Counted from the first letter of the stretch, positions 53,821-63,494 are shown. The stretch is DNA of 64,000 nucleotides from Rhizobium aethiopicum (GCF_014197535.1 NZ_JACIFV010000019.1:1-64000), one strand, 5' to 3'. The notes: generated from the sequence alone by a model not told the origin. Numbers and translations: made by a program.

Positions 53821-55335
53821 TCATTCCTGACGCGGGAATCTCTGGCTTTCCTCCAGCACGTTCAGATCCATGTGATTGCGCATGTAGCGCTCCGAGGCTT
53901 TCTGCAGCGGCTGATAATCCCAGGGATAATAGGCGCCGTTGCGAAGCGCTGCGTAGACCACCCAGCGGCGCGCTTGGCTTTCGCGCACGGCCGCGTCGAA
54001 ATCGGAAAGGTTCCAGCGCCGGCTGGCCTGTTCGACCAGCCGCGCCAAAGTGCCGGCATGCGCCGAGTCGGCCGCCAGGTTGTCGAGTTCTTGCGGATCG
54101 GCCTCGAGGTCGAACAGCATCGGCGGGTCCTTCTCGCAGAGCGAGAGCTTGTAGCGCCCGTCCCTGAGGCAGACGAGCGGCGCTTCCGAACCTTCCGCGG
54201 CATATTCCATCGGTACGGGGCCGCGGCCACCGCCGCCCTCGGCAAGCGCTGCGAGATCCCAGCCCTCGGTCCACGGTTTCAGCGAGGCGATATCGATCCC
54301 GACGAGGCCGGCAAGCGTCGGTGTCACGTCGAGGGTGGAGACGGGCCGGTCGATCCGTTTCGGCTTCCAGCCCGGCGCCGCGATCATCAGCGGAACGCGA
54401 GCCGAACCTTCGAAGAAGTTCATCTTGAACCAGAGACCGCGATCGCCGAGCATGTCGCCATGGTCGGACACGAAGAGGATGATCGTGTTGTCGGCCATGC
54501 GGCCGCGTTCCAGCACGTCGAGAATCTCGCCGATCTTTTCATCGACATAGGAGATATTGGCGAAATAGCCGCGTCTTGCCCGCCGGACCTCTTCGCGGCT
54601 GATGTCGAAAGCATCGTGGTCGCAGGCTTTCATCAGACGCTGCGAATGCGGATCCTGCTGTTCATAGGCGATCGGCGCAACCGCCGGGTCGAGGGCAGGG
54701 CAGTCCTCATAGAGATCCCAGAATTTGCGGCGCGCGACATAGGGGTCGTGCGGATGGGTGAAGCTGACGGTCAGGCACCAGGGGCGCTCGTCATGGCCAC
54801 GCGAGAGGTCGTAGAGTTTCCGCGTGGCGTGATAGGCGACCTCGTCGTCATATTCCATCTGGTTGGTGATTTCGGCCACGCCGGCGCCGGTGACCGAGCC
54901 GAGATTGTGGTACCACCAGTCGATGCGCTCGCCTGGCTTGGTGTAGTCGGGTGTCCAGCCGAAATCGGCCGGATAGATATCCGTCGTCAGGCGCTCTTCG
55001 AAGCCATGCAACTGGTCGGGACCGACGAAATGCATCTTGCCTGATAGCGCCGTCTGGTATCCGGCCGCGCGCAAATGGTGGGCATAGGTCGGGATATCGG
55101 AGGCAAATTCGGCCGCATTGTCATAGACGCGCGTCCGGCTCGGCAATTGCCCGGACATGAAGGAGGCCCGCGCCGGCGCGCAGAGGGGGCTTGCCGTATA
55201 GGTATTGGCAAAACGCACCGAGCGCTTGGCCAGCGATTTCAGATGCGGCGCGTGAAGAAAGTCGGCAGGGCCATCGGGAAACAAGGTCCCGTTCAGCTGA
55301 TCCACCATCAGGATGAGGATATTCGAGCGCGCCAT
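53821..55335 (-). CDS. betC: Choline-sulfatase
   Basis: A sulfatase of 504 residues that would release choline and sulfate from choline-O-sulfate. The formylglycine-forming motif is Cys52-Ala-Pro-Ala-Arg56 (PLCAPARASFMSGQLP), and metal-binding Asp12 is in LMVDQLNG. KMHFVGPDQLHGFEERLTTDIYPADFGWTPDY and FVSDHGDMLGDRGLW are typical of BetC. The neighbouring divergent LysR gene resembles the dedicated choline-sulfate regulator, which strengthens the call. No betaine or choline transporter genes lie next to it here. Confidence 0.93.
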   Translation of the reverse strand: MARSNILILMVDQLNGTLFPDGPADFLHAPHLKSLAKRSVRFANTYTASPLCAPARASFMSGQLPSRTRVYDNAAEFASDIPTYAHHLRAAGYQTALSGKMHFVGPDQLHGFEERLTTDIYPADFGWTPDYTKPGERIDWWYHNLGSVTGAGVAEITNQMEYDDEVAYHATRKLYDLSRGHDERPWCLTVSFTHPHDPYVARRKFWDLYEDCPALDPAVAPIAYEQQDPHSQRLMKACDHDAFDISREEVRRARRGYFANISYVDEKIGEILDVLERGRMADNTIILFVSDHGDMLGDRGLWFKMNFFEGSARVPLMIAAPGWKPKRIDRPVSTLDVTPTLAGLVGIDIASLKPWTEGWDLAALAEGGGGRGPVPMEYAAEGSEAPLVCLRDGRYKLSLCEKDPPMLFDLEADPQELDNLAADSAHAGTLARLVEQASRRWNLSDFDAAVRESQARRWVVYAALRNGAYYPWDYQPLQKASERYMRNHMDLNVLEESQRFPRQE

Positions 55336-55430
55336 GTGAATTGCCTTTTGCTATTTGAAGATTTTATTGAAGCGTCTAATATCGCCCCTGTAAAGGCAGC
55401 TTTTTTCGATATATGACCAAAAGGATTTTT

Positions 55431-56339
55431 ATGTCAGGACGGACGCCTGAGCTCGGATGGATGCGGCTCTTCGTCGAGGTAGCGCGGCTCGGGAGCCTTT
55501 CCGCGGCGGCAGCGCTTTTCGGGTTGAGCCAGCCAGCCGTCAGCTACCAAATCCGCCGGCTGGAAGAGCAGTTCGGCGTCAGCCTGCTGCGCCGCCAACA
55601 TCGGGGCGTCGAACTGACCGCGGAGGGAGAGCGGCTTCTTGAGGTGACCGCAAAAGCGGTCGGCGACATCGACGCACTCGCCCGCAGTTTCCGCGCCGAA
55701 GCTCAAAGGCCGGTTGTCAGGCTCAGGACCGACTATGCTTTCTCGGCACTTTGGCTGATCCCGCGCATGGATGGTTTTCGCCTTCTGCACCCGGACACGG
55801 ATATGCAGATCGTCGCGACGCAGCGGCTTGCAGCCGGATTTCGCGACGAGGCCGATGTTGCGGTGGTTTTTGGCACGCGCGGGGAATTCGGCGCCGTTGG
55901 TACGCTACTATTGCCAGAACGGATCGTGCCCGTTTGCACGCGCGGGTTCCTCGATCGCAACGGCCCCTTCGATGATCCGAGACAGCTTGCCAAGGCGAGG
56001 CTCATTCATCTCGACGCGCCGCTGCCATCGCCCTGGTTCGACTGGCGCACATATTTTGCCGAATTCTCCGTCCCGCGCGACATCAATGCCGGCCGCGGCG
56101 ATATCAGTTTCAATACATACTCCCTGGTCATCCAGGCCGCTCTCAGTGAGCAGGGTGTGGCGATCGGCTGGATGGGGCTGGTCGATACGCTTCTTTCGGC
56201 GCACATGCTTGTCGAAGCCGGCCCGCCGCTGGAGGCGCCCGACCGCGGTTATTGGCTGGTGCCACCACGCTCCCCGAACCTCCACAGCGAGAGGCTCAGC
56301 GCTTGGCTATCGGATGAGGTGAAGAGAAATGGTGAGTAG
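55431..56339 (+). CDS. LysR-type regulator of choline sulfate utilisation
   Basis: About 302 residues. The HTH reads ELGWMRLFVEVARLGSLSAAAALFGLSQPAVSYQIRRLEEQFG, and the effector domain has TDYAFSALWLIPRMDGFRLLHPDTDMQIVATQR in the GcvA-like style. The start at 55431 follows AAGGATTTTT, and an ATG six codons upstream is an alternative. It diverges from betC over 95 nt, the pairing known for choline-sulfate utilisation regulators. Confidence 0.9.
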   Translation: MSGRTPELGWMRLFVEVARLGSLSAAAALFGLSQPAVSYQIRRLEEQFGVSLLRRQHRGVELTAEGERLLEVTAKAVGDIDALARSFRAEAQRPVVRLRTDYAFSALWLIPRMDGFRLLHPDTDMQIVATQRLAAGFRDEADVAVVFGTRGEFGAVGTLLLPERIVPVCTRGFLDRNGPFDDPRQLAKARLIHLDAPLPSPWFDWRTYFAEFSVPRDINAGRGDISFNTYSLVIQAALSEQGVAIGWMGLVDTLLSAHMLVEAGPPLEAPDRGYWLVPPRSPNLHSERLSAWLSDEVKRNGE

Positions 56340-56427
56340 CGGTTGCATTTCTCCTCGGGAGAAGCCTTGTCATCGGCAATGGCGATCGACATTGTGGGAT
56401 CGAATCCAAGAAGAAGGTGGCTGAAAC

Positions 56428-56628
56428 ATGCGAATGATCGGATATGTCATCGGACTGCTTATGGTTCTGTTCGGGCTGATCTGGATCGGGCAGGGAAGCG
56501 GCTATTTTCCCTATCCGGCGTCCAGTTTCATGATCGCCCAAAAGATCTGGATGCTCTGGGGCGCCATATTGGCGGCAGCGGGCATCGTCGTGATCGTCAT
56601 CATCTCGCGGCGGCGTCGCAGAGGATGA
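56428..56628 (+). CDS. Small two-helix membrane protein
   Basis: A protein of 66 residues with two hydrophobic segments: residues 4-21 (IGYVIGLLMVLFGLIWIG) and about 41-60 (IWMLWGAILAAAGIVVIVII). A GYFPYPASSFM linker joins them and the tail is the basic SRRRRRG. GAAGGTG precedes the ATG. The function is unknown. It lies between the choline-sulfate regulator and an aldolase gene, on the same strand as both. Confidence 0.65.
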   Translation: MRMIGYVIGLLMVLFGLIWIGQGSGYFPYPASSFMIAQKIWMLWGAILAAAGIVVIVIISRRRRRG

Positions 56629-56690
56629 ATTACTGCTGCCATTTGGCAGCAGTCCGGCCGGAGGCGGCCTGTCGAAATGAGGAGAATGGC

Positions 56691-57485
56691 ATGAGCGCAG
56701 CTGAAATCGATGGCTTTGCGGACCGGATCAGGAAGCACCAGGGCGGCATGATCTCCGCCTGGGTCGGCATCCCCGACGCCATGCTCGTCAACCATCTGGC
56801 GCAGGAAGCTTTCGATGCCGTCGTGCTGGATATGCAGCACGGCATGTGGGATATGCAGTCGGCGGCAAACGCCGTCGCTCAGACGCGTCTTGCCGGCAAG
56901 CCGGCCATCGCCCGCATTCCCGTCGGCGATTTCGCCTCCGCCTCGCGGCTGCTCGATGCCGGCGCCTCCGGCATCATCGCGCCGATGATCAATTCGGCCG
57001 AGGATGCGCGCGCTCTGGTCCGGACGACGAAATATCCGCCCCTCGGCGAGCGCAGCTGGGGGCCGTCCTTGGCGCTGAACCATACCGGCCTCTCTGCCGA
57101 CGCCTACCTCAAGAACGCCAACGAACTCACCGTCGCCATCGCCATGGTCGAAACCCGCGCCGCTCTCGACGCGATCGACGGCATTCTCGGCGTTACCGGC
57201 ATCGACGGCATTTTCGTCGGCCCCGCGGACCTTTCGATTGCGCTGTCGAACGGCGATCAGGTGGCGCCGAACGCCGCCGAGATCGACAGCGCCATGCAGC
57301 ATGCCGTTTCGCGCTGCCGCGCCCACGGAAAGTTCGCCTGTGCCTATGCCGGCGACGGCGAGCGGGCCGGCGAGCTGCTGAAGTTCGGCTTCGATCTGGT
57401 CATTGCCGGCGCCGAGACCGTGCAACTGCGCGCCGGCGCCCGCCGGGCCATCAACGCAGCGCGCAGGATCGCTTCCGGCGGCTGA
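56691..57485 (+). CDS. HpcH/HpaI aldolase/citrate lyase family protein
   Basis: A class II, metal-dependent pyruvate aldolase-like protein of 264 residues. The family pattern shows as FDAVVLDMQHGMWD, AIARIPVGDF, GIIAPMINSAEDARALV, KYPPLGERSWGP, IAMVETRAALDAIDGI (metal-binding Glu) and GIDGIFVGPADLSIALS (metal-binding Asp). GAGGAGAATGG precedes 56691. It probably cleaves a 2-keto-3-deoxy or 4-hydroxy-2-oxo acid. The substrate is not evident. Confidence 0.9.
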   Translation: MSAAEIDGFADRIRKHQGGMISAWVGIPDAMLVNHLAQEAFDAVVLDMQHGMWDMQSAANAVAQTRLAGKPAIARIPVGDFASASRLLDAGASGIIAPMINSAEDARALVRTTKYPPLGERSWGPSLALNHTGLSADAYLKNANELTVAIAMVETRAALDAIDGILGVTGIDGIFVGPADLSIALSNGDQVAPNAAEIDSAMQHAVSRCRAHGKFACAYAGDGERAGELLKFGFDLVIAGAETVQLRAGARRAINAARRIASGG

Positions 57486-57487
57486 GC

Positions 57488-58165
57488 TCAGCAGGCCGGT
57501 TTGACCGCCAGCCAGATGACGTGGCGGGCGCCGCGTTTGCGGTTGGCGCGGGTATTGACGACGTCGACGGAAAAACCGCTGTCCTTGAGCCGCCGCGTGA
57601 AATCGGAATCGGGGCCGGACGACCAGACGGCGAGCACGCCGCCGGGGCGAAGCGCGTCGCGGGCGGCGCGAAGGCCGTTAAAATCGTAGAGGCGATCATT
57701 GGATTTGCGGGTCAGCCCGTCCGGGCCGTTATCGACATCGAGCAGGATGGCATCATAGGCAGCTTTGCCGGCACGGATTGCTTCACCGACATCGCCTTGG
57801 TGGATGAGGACGCGCGGGTCGTCCAGACAGCCCTTGAAAACCTCGGCCATGGGTCCGCGCGCCCAGGCGACGACGGCGGGTACGAGTTCGGCGACGGTGA
57901 CGCCGGCATCTTCGGGAAGGACGGCGAGGGCGGCCCGTAGCGTAAAGCCCATGCCGAGGCCGCCGATCAAGATCCTCGGCTTCGGATGCGCCTTGATCCG
58001 CTCCCACGAGAGGGTCGCCAGCGCTTCCTCCGAGCCGCTGAGGCGGCTGTTCATCAACTCGTTGGCGCCGAGCATGATCGAGAATTCGCTGCCGCGCCGC
58101 TTCAGCCTGAGTTCGCCGTCTTCGCCGGGAATGGTCGCGGAATCGAGCTGGATCCAGGGCAGCAT
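57488..58165 (-). CDS. Spermidine synthase-like methyltransferase-fold protein
   Basis: A protein of 225 residues with a Rossmann methyltransferase fold. RILIGGLGMGFTLRAAL is the nucleotide loop, VTVAELVPAVVAWARG carries the acidic ribose contact, and YDAILLDVDNGPDGL follows. It resembles orphan SpeE-like proteins and lacks the N-terminal tetramerisation part of true spermidine synthases. It may bind S-adenosylmethionine or decarboxylated S-adenosylmethionine, but the reaction is unknown. It is convergent with the aldolase gene, 2 nt away. Confidence 0.78.
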   Translation of the reverse strand: MLPWIQLDSATIPGEDGELRLKRRGSEFSIMLGANELMNSRLSGSEEALATLSWERIKAHPKPRILIGGLGMGFTLRAALAVLPEDAGVTVAELVPAVVAWARGPMAEVFKGCLDDPRVLIHQGDVGEAIRAGKAAYDAILLDVDNGPDGLTRKSNDRLYDFNGLRAARDALRPGGVLAVWSSGPDSDFTRRLKDSGFSVDVVNTRANRKRGARHVIWLAVKPAC

Positions 58166-58235
58166 GACGGTTTCGTCTCACATGAAAGGAACCGTCCCTT
58201 AGCATAGGGCGAAGGGTGAGGCCAGCAAGGCGGCC

Positions 58236-59135
58236 TCAGATCATCCGCGCGAAATGATCCGGCTCCACTTCGACGATCTCGTCCTGCGGTGCGGCGGAAC
58301 GACGGCGGATATCGTCGACCTTGTCGGGCATCAAGCGCGCCTTCGGATCGTCGAAGCGGACATCGGGATCGGGGACGGCCGAAAGCAGCAGCCTGATATA
58401 GGGGTGCACCGGATTGTCGATCACCGCAGCGGTGCTGCCCCATTCGACGATCTGGCCGGCATACATCACGGCAATGTCCTCGGCGACATAGCGAGCGGTG
58501 GCAATGTCATGCGTGATGTAGAGCAGCCCGAGATTCATCTCCTGCTTCATTTCGTTCAACAGATTCAAGACGCCAAGCCGCACGGAGACGTCAAGCATCG
58601 AGGTCGGTTCGTCCGCCACGATCACCGCCGGTCTGACGGCCAAGGCACGGGCGATGTTGACACGCTGCCGCTGGCCGCCGGAGAGTTCGTGCGGATATCT
58701 CGGCGCGACGAGATCCGGATCGAGCCTGACGCGCTGCAACAGTTCGCGGACGGTCACGTCGACTGCTGCGCCTTTGATCTCCGGTCGATGCAGCTTCAGC
58801 GGCCGCCGGAGGTGGTGGGCGATGGTGTGGGCAGGGTTCAGCGAGGCGAAGGGATCCTGGAAGATCATCTGCACCGATCGGCGATAGTGGGCGATCTCGT
58901 CGGATTTCGCCGCCTCGACGGGGCGGCCCTTGTAAAGGATCTGCCCTGATGTCGGCTGATACTCGCGCATCGCCATGCGCGCGCAGGTGGTCTTGCCGCT
59001 GCCGGATTCGCCGACGAGCGCCAGTGCCCGGCCGGCATGCAGCGAAAAGGAGATCGAGCGGGCGGCATGGACGGCGGATGTGCCGTGGCCGAAGGTCTTG
59101 CTCACCTTGTCGAGGGCGAGGATGGCATCGCTCAT
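58236..59135 (-). CDS. Oligopeptide/oligosaccharide ABC transporter ATP-binding protein (DppF/OppF-like)
   Basis: An ATPase of 299 residues. Walker A is GESGSGKTT (42-50), the signature is LSGGQRQRVNIARALA, Walker B is VIVADEPTSMLD and the switch is ITHD. The C-terminal extension NPVHPYIRLLLSAVPDPD is the Opp/Dpp tail. It overlaps the DppD-like gene by 4 nt and is the last gene of the importer operon. Confidence 0.92.
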   Translation of the reverse strand: MSDAILALDKVSKTFGHGTSAVHAARSISFSLHAGRALALVGESGSGKTTCARMAMREYQPTSGQILYKGRPVEAAKSDEIAHYRRSVQMIFQDPFASLNPAHTIAHHLRRPLKLHRPEIKGAAVDVTVRELLQRVRLDPDLVAPRYPHELSGGQRQRVNIARALAVRPAVIVADEPTSMLDVSVRLGVLNLLNEMKQEMNLGLLYITHDIATARYVAEDIAVMYAGQIVEWGSTAAVIDNPVHPYIRLLLSAVPDPDVRFDDPKARLMPDKVDDIRRRSAAPQDEIVEVEPDHFARMI

Positions 59136-59935
59136 AGCAGCGCACCTCCATGAAGCGAGGGGAAGGAGGCCCAGAGCTTTTTCGTGTAGGCGTGCTGCGG
59201 CGTCTTGTAGATTGCGCCGGCATCGTTCTGCTCGACAAGCTTGCCTGCGAGCATGATGCCGATGCGGTCGCAGAACTGCACCATCAGCCCGAGATCGTGA
59301 GTGATGAACAGAACAGAGAAGCCGAAGCTGCGGCGCAGCTCATTGATGCGCTGCAGGATCTCGCGCTGGACGACGACGTCGAGCGCCGTCGTCGGCTCGT
59401 CCATGACGACCAATTTCGGATCGAGCGCCATGCAGATGGCGATGACGATGCGCTGGCGCATGCCGCCGGAAAACTGGTGCGGATAGTCGCGCATGCGGTC
59501 CGGTGCGATGTCGACCAGTTTCAGCATCTCGGCGGTGCGCTCGCGCGCTTGCGCGCGGCTCATGTTCTTATGGGTTCGCAGCACGTCATAAAACTGGGCC
59601 TCGACGCGCAGCACGGGATTCAGCGAATTCATGGCGCTCTGGAAGACCATGGCAACCTCGCGCCAGCGGAACGCGGCAAGCGTCTGTCGGTCCAAGCCGA
59701 GCACGTCGCGGCCGTCGAGCAGGATGCGGCTTTCCTTGCGGATCAGCGCCGGCGGCTTGTGCAGGCGGCTGATGGCGAAGGCGATGGTGCTCTTGCCGCA
59801 GCCGGATTCGCCGGCAAGGCCGAAGACTTCGCCCGGTGCGACGTCGAAGCTGACATCGTCGACGGCGCGGAAATCCTTCTCCTCGCCGATATAGTCGATG
59901 GTGAGGTTCCTCACCGAAAGCAGCGGCTGCGTCAC
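59132..59935 (-). CDS. Oligopeptide/oligosaccharide ABC transporter ATP-binding protein (DppD/OppD-like)
   Basis: A partner ATPase of 267 residues with GESGCGKST, FSGGMRQRIVIAICMALDPKLVVMDEPTTALDVV and FITHDLGLMVQFCDRIGIMLAGKLVE. The C-terminal Dpp/Opp extension (KTPQHAYTKKLWASFPSLHG) is short, and the usual Cys-rich Fe-S motif of some family members is absent. Overlaps of 4 nt on both sides imply coupled translation. Confidence 0.92.
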   Translation of the reverse strand: MTQPLLSVRNLTIDYIGEEKDFRAVDDVSFDVAPGEVFGLAGESGCGKSTIAFAISRLHKPPALIRKESRILLDGRDVLGLDRQTLAAFRWREVAMVFQSAMNSLNPVLRVEAQFYDVLRTHKNMSRAQARERTAEMLKLVDIAPDRMRDYPHQFSGGMRQRIVIAICMALDPKLVVMDEPTTALDVVVQREILQRINELRRSFGFSVLFITHDLGLMVQFCDRIGIMLAGKLVEQNDAGAIYKTPQHAYTKKLWASFPSLHGGALL

Positions 59936-60810
59936 AGGCGGCCCTCCCCGGAACGGACGAGCAGCGACCAGCGCTTCAGATGATTGCCGGTGCGCAAACG
60001 CGGATTGGCGATCTCGTCAACGGCGAAATTTAGCAGCGACATGCCGATGCCGAGGAAGGCGAGCGCGAAGCACGGGGTGAGGATATCCCACCAGGCGCCG
60101 ACCGAAAGGGCGGAGGCCTTCTGGGCATTGTAGAGCATGGTGCCCCAGGAGATCGCTTTGGGATCGCCGAGCCCCAAGAATTCCAGCGTCGCCTCGGTGA
60201 TGATGGCGAAGATGACGCTGCCGATGAAATTGATGCCGACGATGGATATCACGTTGGGGAAGATCTCGAATGTCATGATGCGCCATTGCGGCTCGCCCAT
60301 CATTTCGGCGGATTTGACGAAATCCTTGTGCTTGACGGAAAGCGTCTCGGCGCGGGTGACGCGCGCGCCCCAGGCCCAGGAAGTGGCGCCGAGGATGAGG
60401 GCGATGACGACGGGGCTTGCCTGACCGATGAAGGCCGCGAGCACGAGCAGCAGCGGCAGGTTGGGAACAACCAGCACCATATTGGTGAAGAAGCTGATGA
60501 CTTCGTCGGTCTTGCCGCCGCGATAGCCGGCGATAATGCCGAGCGCGGTGCCGGCGAGGGTGATCAGCAGCCCGGCGCCGAAGCCGACGGCAAGTGAGGT
60601 GCGGGCGCCGTAGAGCAGCCGGGCGAAGACATCCTGGCCGATGCGGGTGGTGCCGAGCAGATGGTCGAGCGACGGCGGCTGGTGCGGCCTGCCGGTGCGG
60701 GCGGCGGGATCGTATTGCGTCAGCAGCGGCGCTGCGATCGCGACGACGACGATGAAAGCGATGATGATGAGGCCGACAAGAGCCTTGCGGTTTCGAAGCA
60801 GGCTTTTCAT
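59932..60810 (-). CDS. Oligopeptide/oligosaccharide ABC transporter permease (DppC-like)
   Basis: An inner-membrane permease of 292 residues. The N-terminal extension KSLLRNRKALVGLIIIAFIVVVAIAAPLLTQYDP and the segment SLDHLLGTTRIGQDVFARLLYGARTSLAVG are diagnostic of DppC/OppC. The EAA-like loop is seen in RVTRAETLSVKHKDFVKSAEMMGEPQWRI. It forms the channel with the DppB-like subunit, whose stop lies one base before this start. Confidence 0.93.
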   Translation of the reverse strand: MKSLLRNRKALVGLIIIAFIVVVAIAAPLLTQYDPAARTGRPHQPPSLDHLLGTTRIGQDVFARLLYGARTSLAVGFGAGLLITLAGTALGIIAGYRGGKTDEVISFFTNMVLVVPNLPLLLVLAAFIGQASPVVIALILGATSWAWGARVTRAETLSVKHKDFVKSAEMMGEPQWRIMTFEIFPNVISIVGINFIGSVIFAIITEATLEFLGLGDPKAISWGTMLYNAQKASALSVGAWWDILTPCFALAFLGIGMSLLNFAVDEIANPRLRTGNHLKRWSLLVRSGEGRL

Positions 60811-60811
60811 C

Positions 60812-61789
60812 TCACGCTCCCTTCAGCCGCGGGTCGAGCAAGATATAGCTGACGTCGACGATGAAATTGGCGATCAGCATGGTCGCGGTCATGATCAAGA
60901 GTTGGCCCTGGATGACGGGATAATCGCGGGCGAGGATCGCCTGATAGAGAATGTTGCCGAGGCCGGGATAGTTGTAGACGACTTCGGTCACCAGCGAACC
61001 GCCGAGGATGGTGCCGATGGCGATCGCCAGGCTGGAAACGGTCGGCAGCAGAGCGTTGCGCGCCGCATACCACAGCATCACGTGCCGGTCGGAAAGGCCC
61101 TTGGCGCGGGCCATGACAATATAGTCTTCGCCGAGCAGATTGATCATGTTGTTGCGCATAGTGACGGTGAAGCCGCCGATCAGCACTGTGCAGAGCGTCA
61201 CCATCGGCAGGATGCCGTGATAGGCGACGCTGCCGATGTATTGCAGGCTGAAGGCCGGATCGAGCGAAGGATCGGCGGCATAGCCGTTGGGGAACCAGCC
61301 GAGCGTGAAACCGAAAATGAAGAGCACGATCAGCGACGTCACCACAGCCGGCACCGAGGTCGCGAAGATCGCCCCGACCGAGACGACGACATCGAACCTG
61401 CTGCCGCGGCGCCAGGCGGCGACGATGCCGAGCAAGGTGCCGAGCGCGAAGCTGATGATGGTGGCCGTTCCCATCAGGCCAACGGTCCAGACGAGGGCAT
61501 GACCGAGCACCGAGGTCACCGGCAGCGGGAAATATTTGATCGAGCGGCCGAGATCGCCGGTGAAGATGCTGCCAAGATAGGTCAGATATTGCTGCCAGAG
61601 CGGGCCGTCGACGAAGCCGAAGGTGAGCTTCAGCGCCTGCAGACTTTCCGGCGGCAGTTCGGCGCCGGCGCTCGAAAACATGATCTGCACCGGATCGCCC
61701 GGCATCAGCCGGGGCAGGAAGAAATTGATCGTCGCTGCCGCGATGAAGGCCGCCATATAGAAGACGAGGCGGCGAAGCAGAAAAGCCAT
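60812..61789 (-). CDS. Oligopeptide/oligosaccharide ABC transporter permease (DppB-like)
   Basis: A permease of 325 residues. The N-terminal helix LLRRLVFYMAAFIAAATINFFLPRLMPGDPV is the DppB/OppB signature. The conserved loop LGEDYIVMARAKGLSDRHVMLWYAARNALLPTVS is the family EAA region. It lies about 60 nt downstream of the binding-protein gene. Confidence 0.93.
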   Translation of the reverse strand: MAFLLRRLVFYMAAFIAAATINFFLPRLMPGDPVQIMFSSAGAELPPESLQALKLTFGFVDGPLWQQYLTYLGSIFTGDLGRSIKYFPLPVTSVLGHALVWTVGLMGTATIISFALGTLLGIVAAWRRGSRFDVVVSVGAIFATSVPAVVTSLIVLFIFGFTLGWFPNGYAADPSLDPAFSLQYIGSVAYHGILPMVTLCTVLIGGFTVTMRNNMINLLGEDYIVMARAKGLSDRHVMLWYAARNALLPTVSSLAIAIGTILGGSLVTEVVYNYPGLGNILYQAILARDYPVIQGQLLIMTATMLIANFIVDVSYILLDPRLKGA

Positions 61790-61847
61790 GGGAACTCCGT
61801 CGTGACGGAAGCGGCGTTTTCGACGCCGCTTCCGGAGATCATGATGC

Positions 61848-63494
61848 TTACTTCACAGGTTCCAGGGCGAGCAGGTTCAAGAGGCGTGCCGGATTGGTGC
61901 GCGAGATGGACGGATTGACGAAGGGGTTCTCCTTGGTCGACCAGCCGGTGAAACGCTTGGTGTTGTACTGATACCAGTTCGGATTGTTGAACACCGGAAT
62001 GACAGGCATGTTTTCGGCGACGATGCGCTGCGCCTTGTTCATCGCTTCCTTCTGCTTGGCAAGGTCGGCGGTATGGGTGAACTCGCCAACAAGCTTCTCC
62101 ACATCGGGATTGAACCAGCGCTGCGCGGTGAAGCGGGTCTTGCCCTTGTCCGAGGCGCTGAAGGCGCGCTTGTAGGGATAGTAGGGCGAGGCCGATGCCG
62201 GCAGGCTGTTGATCGCCGCATCGAACTTGCCGCTGATGAGGTTGCCGGTCCAGACGGCCTCCTCGGGCGTTTCGATCTTGGCGTTGATGCCGACCGCCTG
62301 CATGCCTTCGACGGCGATGTTGACCGTGTCGACCCAGTCCGTCCAGGAGTTCGGGACGATGATGGAGAAGGAGATCTTGCTGCCGTCGGGATTGTCGCGG
62401 AAGCCGTCGCCGTCCTTGTCCTTGTAGCCGGCCTCGTCGAGCAGCGCCTTGGCGGCGTCGGCGTCATAGGTCGCGTATTTGCCGAAGTCGGCCTTGACGG
62501 ACGGATCCGCCCAGCTCTTGTAGAGCTCGCCCATCAGGCCGGGGTCTTCGTTGAGCGTCGGGTAGCCGTAGCCGGCGACGTCGATCATGGTCTTGCGGTC
62601 GAGCGCCATGCCGACGGCACGGCGGAACTTCACGTCGTTGAAGGCCTTCTTGTTGTTCTCGTTTGCAGTTTCGAGGTTGAACAGGAAGGCGACCATGCTG
62701 CTCGGCGAATACCAGTAGTGAAAGTGCGCCGGATCCTTGGAGACATAGACATTGTCGATGTCGGGAATGAAGGAGACACCCCAGTCGAGCGTGCCGTCGG
62801 CGGTTGCCGTCAGGATCTGGTTGTTGTCGGCAAGCTGAGGGAAGCGAATGCAATCAACCTTCAGATGAGCGTTGTCCCAGTAATTCGGGTTGCGGCACTG
62901 GTCATAGGTCTGGCCGGTGAAGCGCGGTACCTCAGTCAGCGGACCGCTGCCGACCGGGGTCTCGTTGGCGAAGGTGACGGGATCGGCGACGTCCTTCCAG
63001 ATGTGCTCGGGAACGATCGGCAGCTGCGAGATCTGCTCGGCGGCAAGCGAACTCGGATTGGCGAGCGTGAAGCGCACCGTCTGGCCGTCGACGGCTTGCA
63101 CGTCGGTAACGAAGGTCCAGATGCTGACGAAGTCGAGCGCCGGGAACTTCTTCAGGTAATCATAGGTGAACTTGACGTCGGCTGCGGTCAACGGCTTGCC
63201 GTCCGACCATTTGAGGTTCGGGCGCAGCTTGAAATCGATACTCTTCAGGTCGTCGGAGAGCTTGAAGCTTTCGGCCAGGCGATAGACCGGCTTGTTGCTG
63301 TCGAAGCGGTTGAAAATAACCAGCGGCTCGTAGATGAAGTCGAGTGTCGACTGACGCGCCGAGGTCTGGTTGAACGGGTTGAAGTTGCGAACCCAGGTGG
63401 TCGCCGGTTCGATGTTCGCGGTCAGGACGGTCTGCGCCATCGCAGATCCGGAAAGCAACGTCAGTGCTGCGGCTGCAAGAAGATATTTTTTCAT
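61848..63494 (-). CDS. ABC transporter substrate-binding protein, family 5 (peptide/oligosaccharide)
   Basis: A periplasmic solute-binding protein of 548 residues. The signal peptide ends SGSAMAQ (about residue 21). The SBP_bac_5 pattern is seen in VRNFNPF near the start, DFIYEPLVIFNRFDS, DFKLRPNLKWSDGKPLTAADVKFTYDYLK and KFRRAVGMALDRKTMI. The NFNPF motif is frequent in members that bind oligosaccharides rather than peptides. The upstream GH3 hexosaminidase supports an aminosugar oligomer as ligand, but this is inference. Confidence 0.92.
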   Translation of the reverse strand: MKKYLLAAAALTLLSGSAMAQTVLTANIEPATTWVRNFNPFNQTSARQSTLDFIYEPLVIFNRFDSNKPVYRLAESFKLSDDLKSIDFKLRPNLKWSDGKPLTAADVKFTYDYLKKFPALDFVSIWTFVTDVQAVDGQTVRFTLANPSSLAAEQISQLPIVPEHIWKDVADPVTFANETPVGSGPLTEVPRFTGQTYDQCRNPNYWDNAHLKVDCIRFPQLADNNQILTATADGTLDWGVSFIPDIDNVYVSKDPAHFHYWYSPSSMVAFLFNLETANENNKKAFNDVKFRRAVGMALDRKTMIDVAGYGYPTLNEDPGLMGELYKSWADPSVKADFGKYATYDADAAKALLDEAGYKDKDGDGFRDNPDGSKISFSIIVPNSWTDWVDTVNIAVEGMQAVGINAKIETPEEAVWTGNLISGKFDAAINSLPASASPYYPYKRAFSASDKGKTRFTAQRWFNPDVEKLVGEFTHTADLAKQKEAMNKAQRIVAENMPVIPVFNNPNWYQYNTKRFTGWSTKENPFVNPSISRTNPARLLNLLALEPVK

